In this document: positions 63,831-64,000 of the stretch, one piece after another
Layout: the number at the start of each line of letters is the position of its first letter
Position numbering within the stretch: position 1 is the stretch's first letter
The notes under the pieces: generated by a model
What the model was told of the DNA's origin: nothing
The model's database searches: none
Seen by the model: the letters and a program-made list of their open reading frames with translations, nothing else
Program-made: the position numbers and the translations under genes
From: a virus
DNA: 64,000 nucleotides
Virus record (IMG/VR): IMGVR_UViG_3300048625_000152
Coordinates: 62,001 to 126,000 of that record
Direction: 5' to 3' (one strand)

Positions 63831-63844
63831 CAAAGGAGAAACTC

Positions 63845-64000
63845 ATGTCACAAGCCTAGATCAACTACCAATGTAAGGAATTAGTGTTCCACTTCAATAA
63901 GGGACATCTTACAGATCCGACCATTCCCATGTGGGTCATTAAATCACACGGAGTCACTTTTTACGTGCATCACGTAACAGCAGAAATCCCTTGGAGCACC
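63845..64000 (+). CDS. Conserved phage protein interrupted by an in-frame amber codon (partial)
   Basis: ATG 63845 follows AAAGGAGAAACTC, a strong ribosome-binding site. The frame reads MSQA, TAG at 63857-63859, then INYQCKELVFHFNKG and IPMWVIKSHGVTFYVHHV and stays open to the window edge. The part after the stop is clearly coding and resembles a family seen in other T4-like aquatic phages. No start codon lies between the TAG and the conserved region. The phage tRNA with anticodon CUA at 62119 could decode this codon. A sequencing error (for example TGG or AAG to TAG) is the alternative. Confidence 0.7.

Noticed and set aside
1-64000. CRISPR arrays, insertion sequences, integrase or attachment sites
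   Set aside because: No regularly spaced direct repeats, transposase motifs or integrase genes were seen by reading.

Overview
The window looks like part of a large T4-like contractile-tailed phage genome, most likely one infecting a freshwater or soil betaproteobacterium (Burkholderiales-type). Phage evidence: tailspike, PAAR tip protein, tail fibre, SleB-type lysin, class Ia ribonucleotide reductase with glutaredoxin, five homing-type endonucleases, tightly overlapping small genes, and many TATAAATA-like late promoters. Host evidence is indirect: a circularly permuted two-piece tmRNA, a phasin behind a PhaR-type operator, a Bug/TctC solute-binding protein and an IscU fragment are all typical of betaproteobacteria. 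No capsid, terminase or polymerase gene is present, so this is an internal segment.

Layout. 1-12 kb: iscU 3' end, glycosyltransferase-like gene, SGNH hydrolase, PD-(D/E)XK nuclease, GIY-YIG gene, tailspike, nrdA-nrdB-grx, PAAR and a baseplate-like protein. 12-21.4 kb: lysin and holin candidate, then an early-type region of many tiny genes under strong sigma70-like promoters, including a metallophosphoesterase and a polynucleotide kinase/RNA ligase pair. 21.4-33 kb: membrane coiled-coil protein, clpX, rpsU (bS21), hsp20, clpS, nucleotidyltransferase, TctC, PP-loop enzyme, DnaQ-like exonuclease, D-Ala-D-Ala carboxypeptidase. 33-43 kb: kinase-like protein, GGCT-GH19 fusion, glycosyltransferase-like genes, UDP-sugar dehydrogenase, 2OG oxygenase, amidinotransferase, tail fibre, UV endonuclease. 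43-56 kb: KPA-rich protein, phasin, exported and lipoproteins, SprT-like protease, clpP, HAD-ParB fusion, amidoligase. 56-64 kb: tmRNA, radical SAM protein, NadM-Nudix and NAMPT, a tRNA with a CUA anticodon, a structured RNA, groES and a gene with an in-frame amber codon.

How it fits together. Several host-takeover modules can be read: translation control (bS21, tmRNA, putative amber suppressor), protein quality control (ClpX, ClpP, ClpS, sHSP, GroES), NAD+ resynthesis (NAMPT plus NadM-Nudix), RNA end repair, dNTP synthesis, Fe-S assembly, and interference with PHB granules (phasin). Two promoter systems are visible. One is sigma70-like with an almost invariant 17-bp spacer that often contains a dyad; in nine genes the ATG lies at the predicted +1, so the mRNAs should be leaderless, while others carry a short conserved AGGAG leader. 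The other is TATAAATA-like and precedes virion and late genes. Several late genes start with short peptides resembling T4 capsid-targeting sequences, suggesting that a kinase-like protein, a GGCT-lysozyme and an amidoligase are packaged and injected.

All calls come from reading the sequence without database searches. Function names rest on motifs and family memory; small hypothetical genes are called from start sites, spacing and overlaps.
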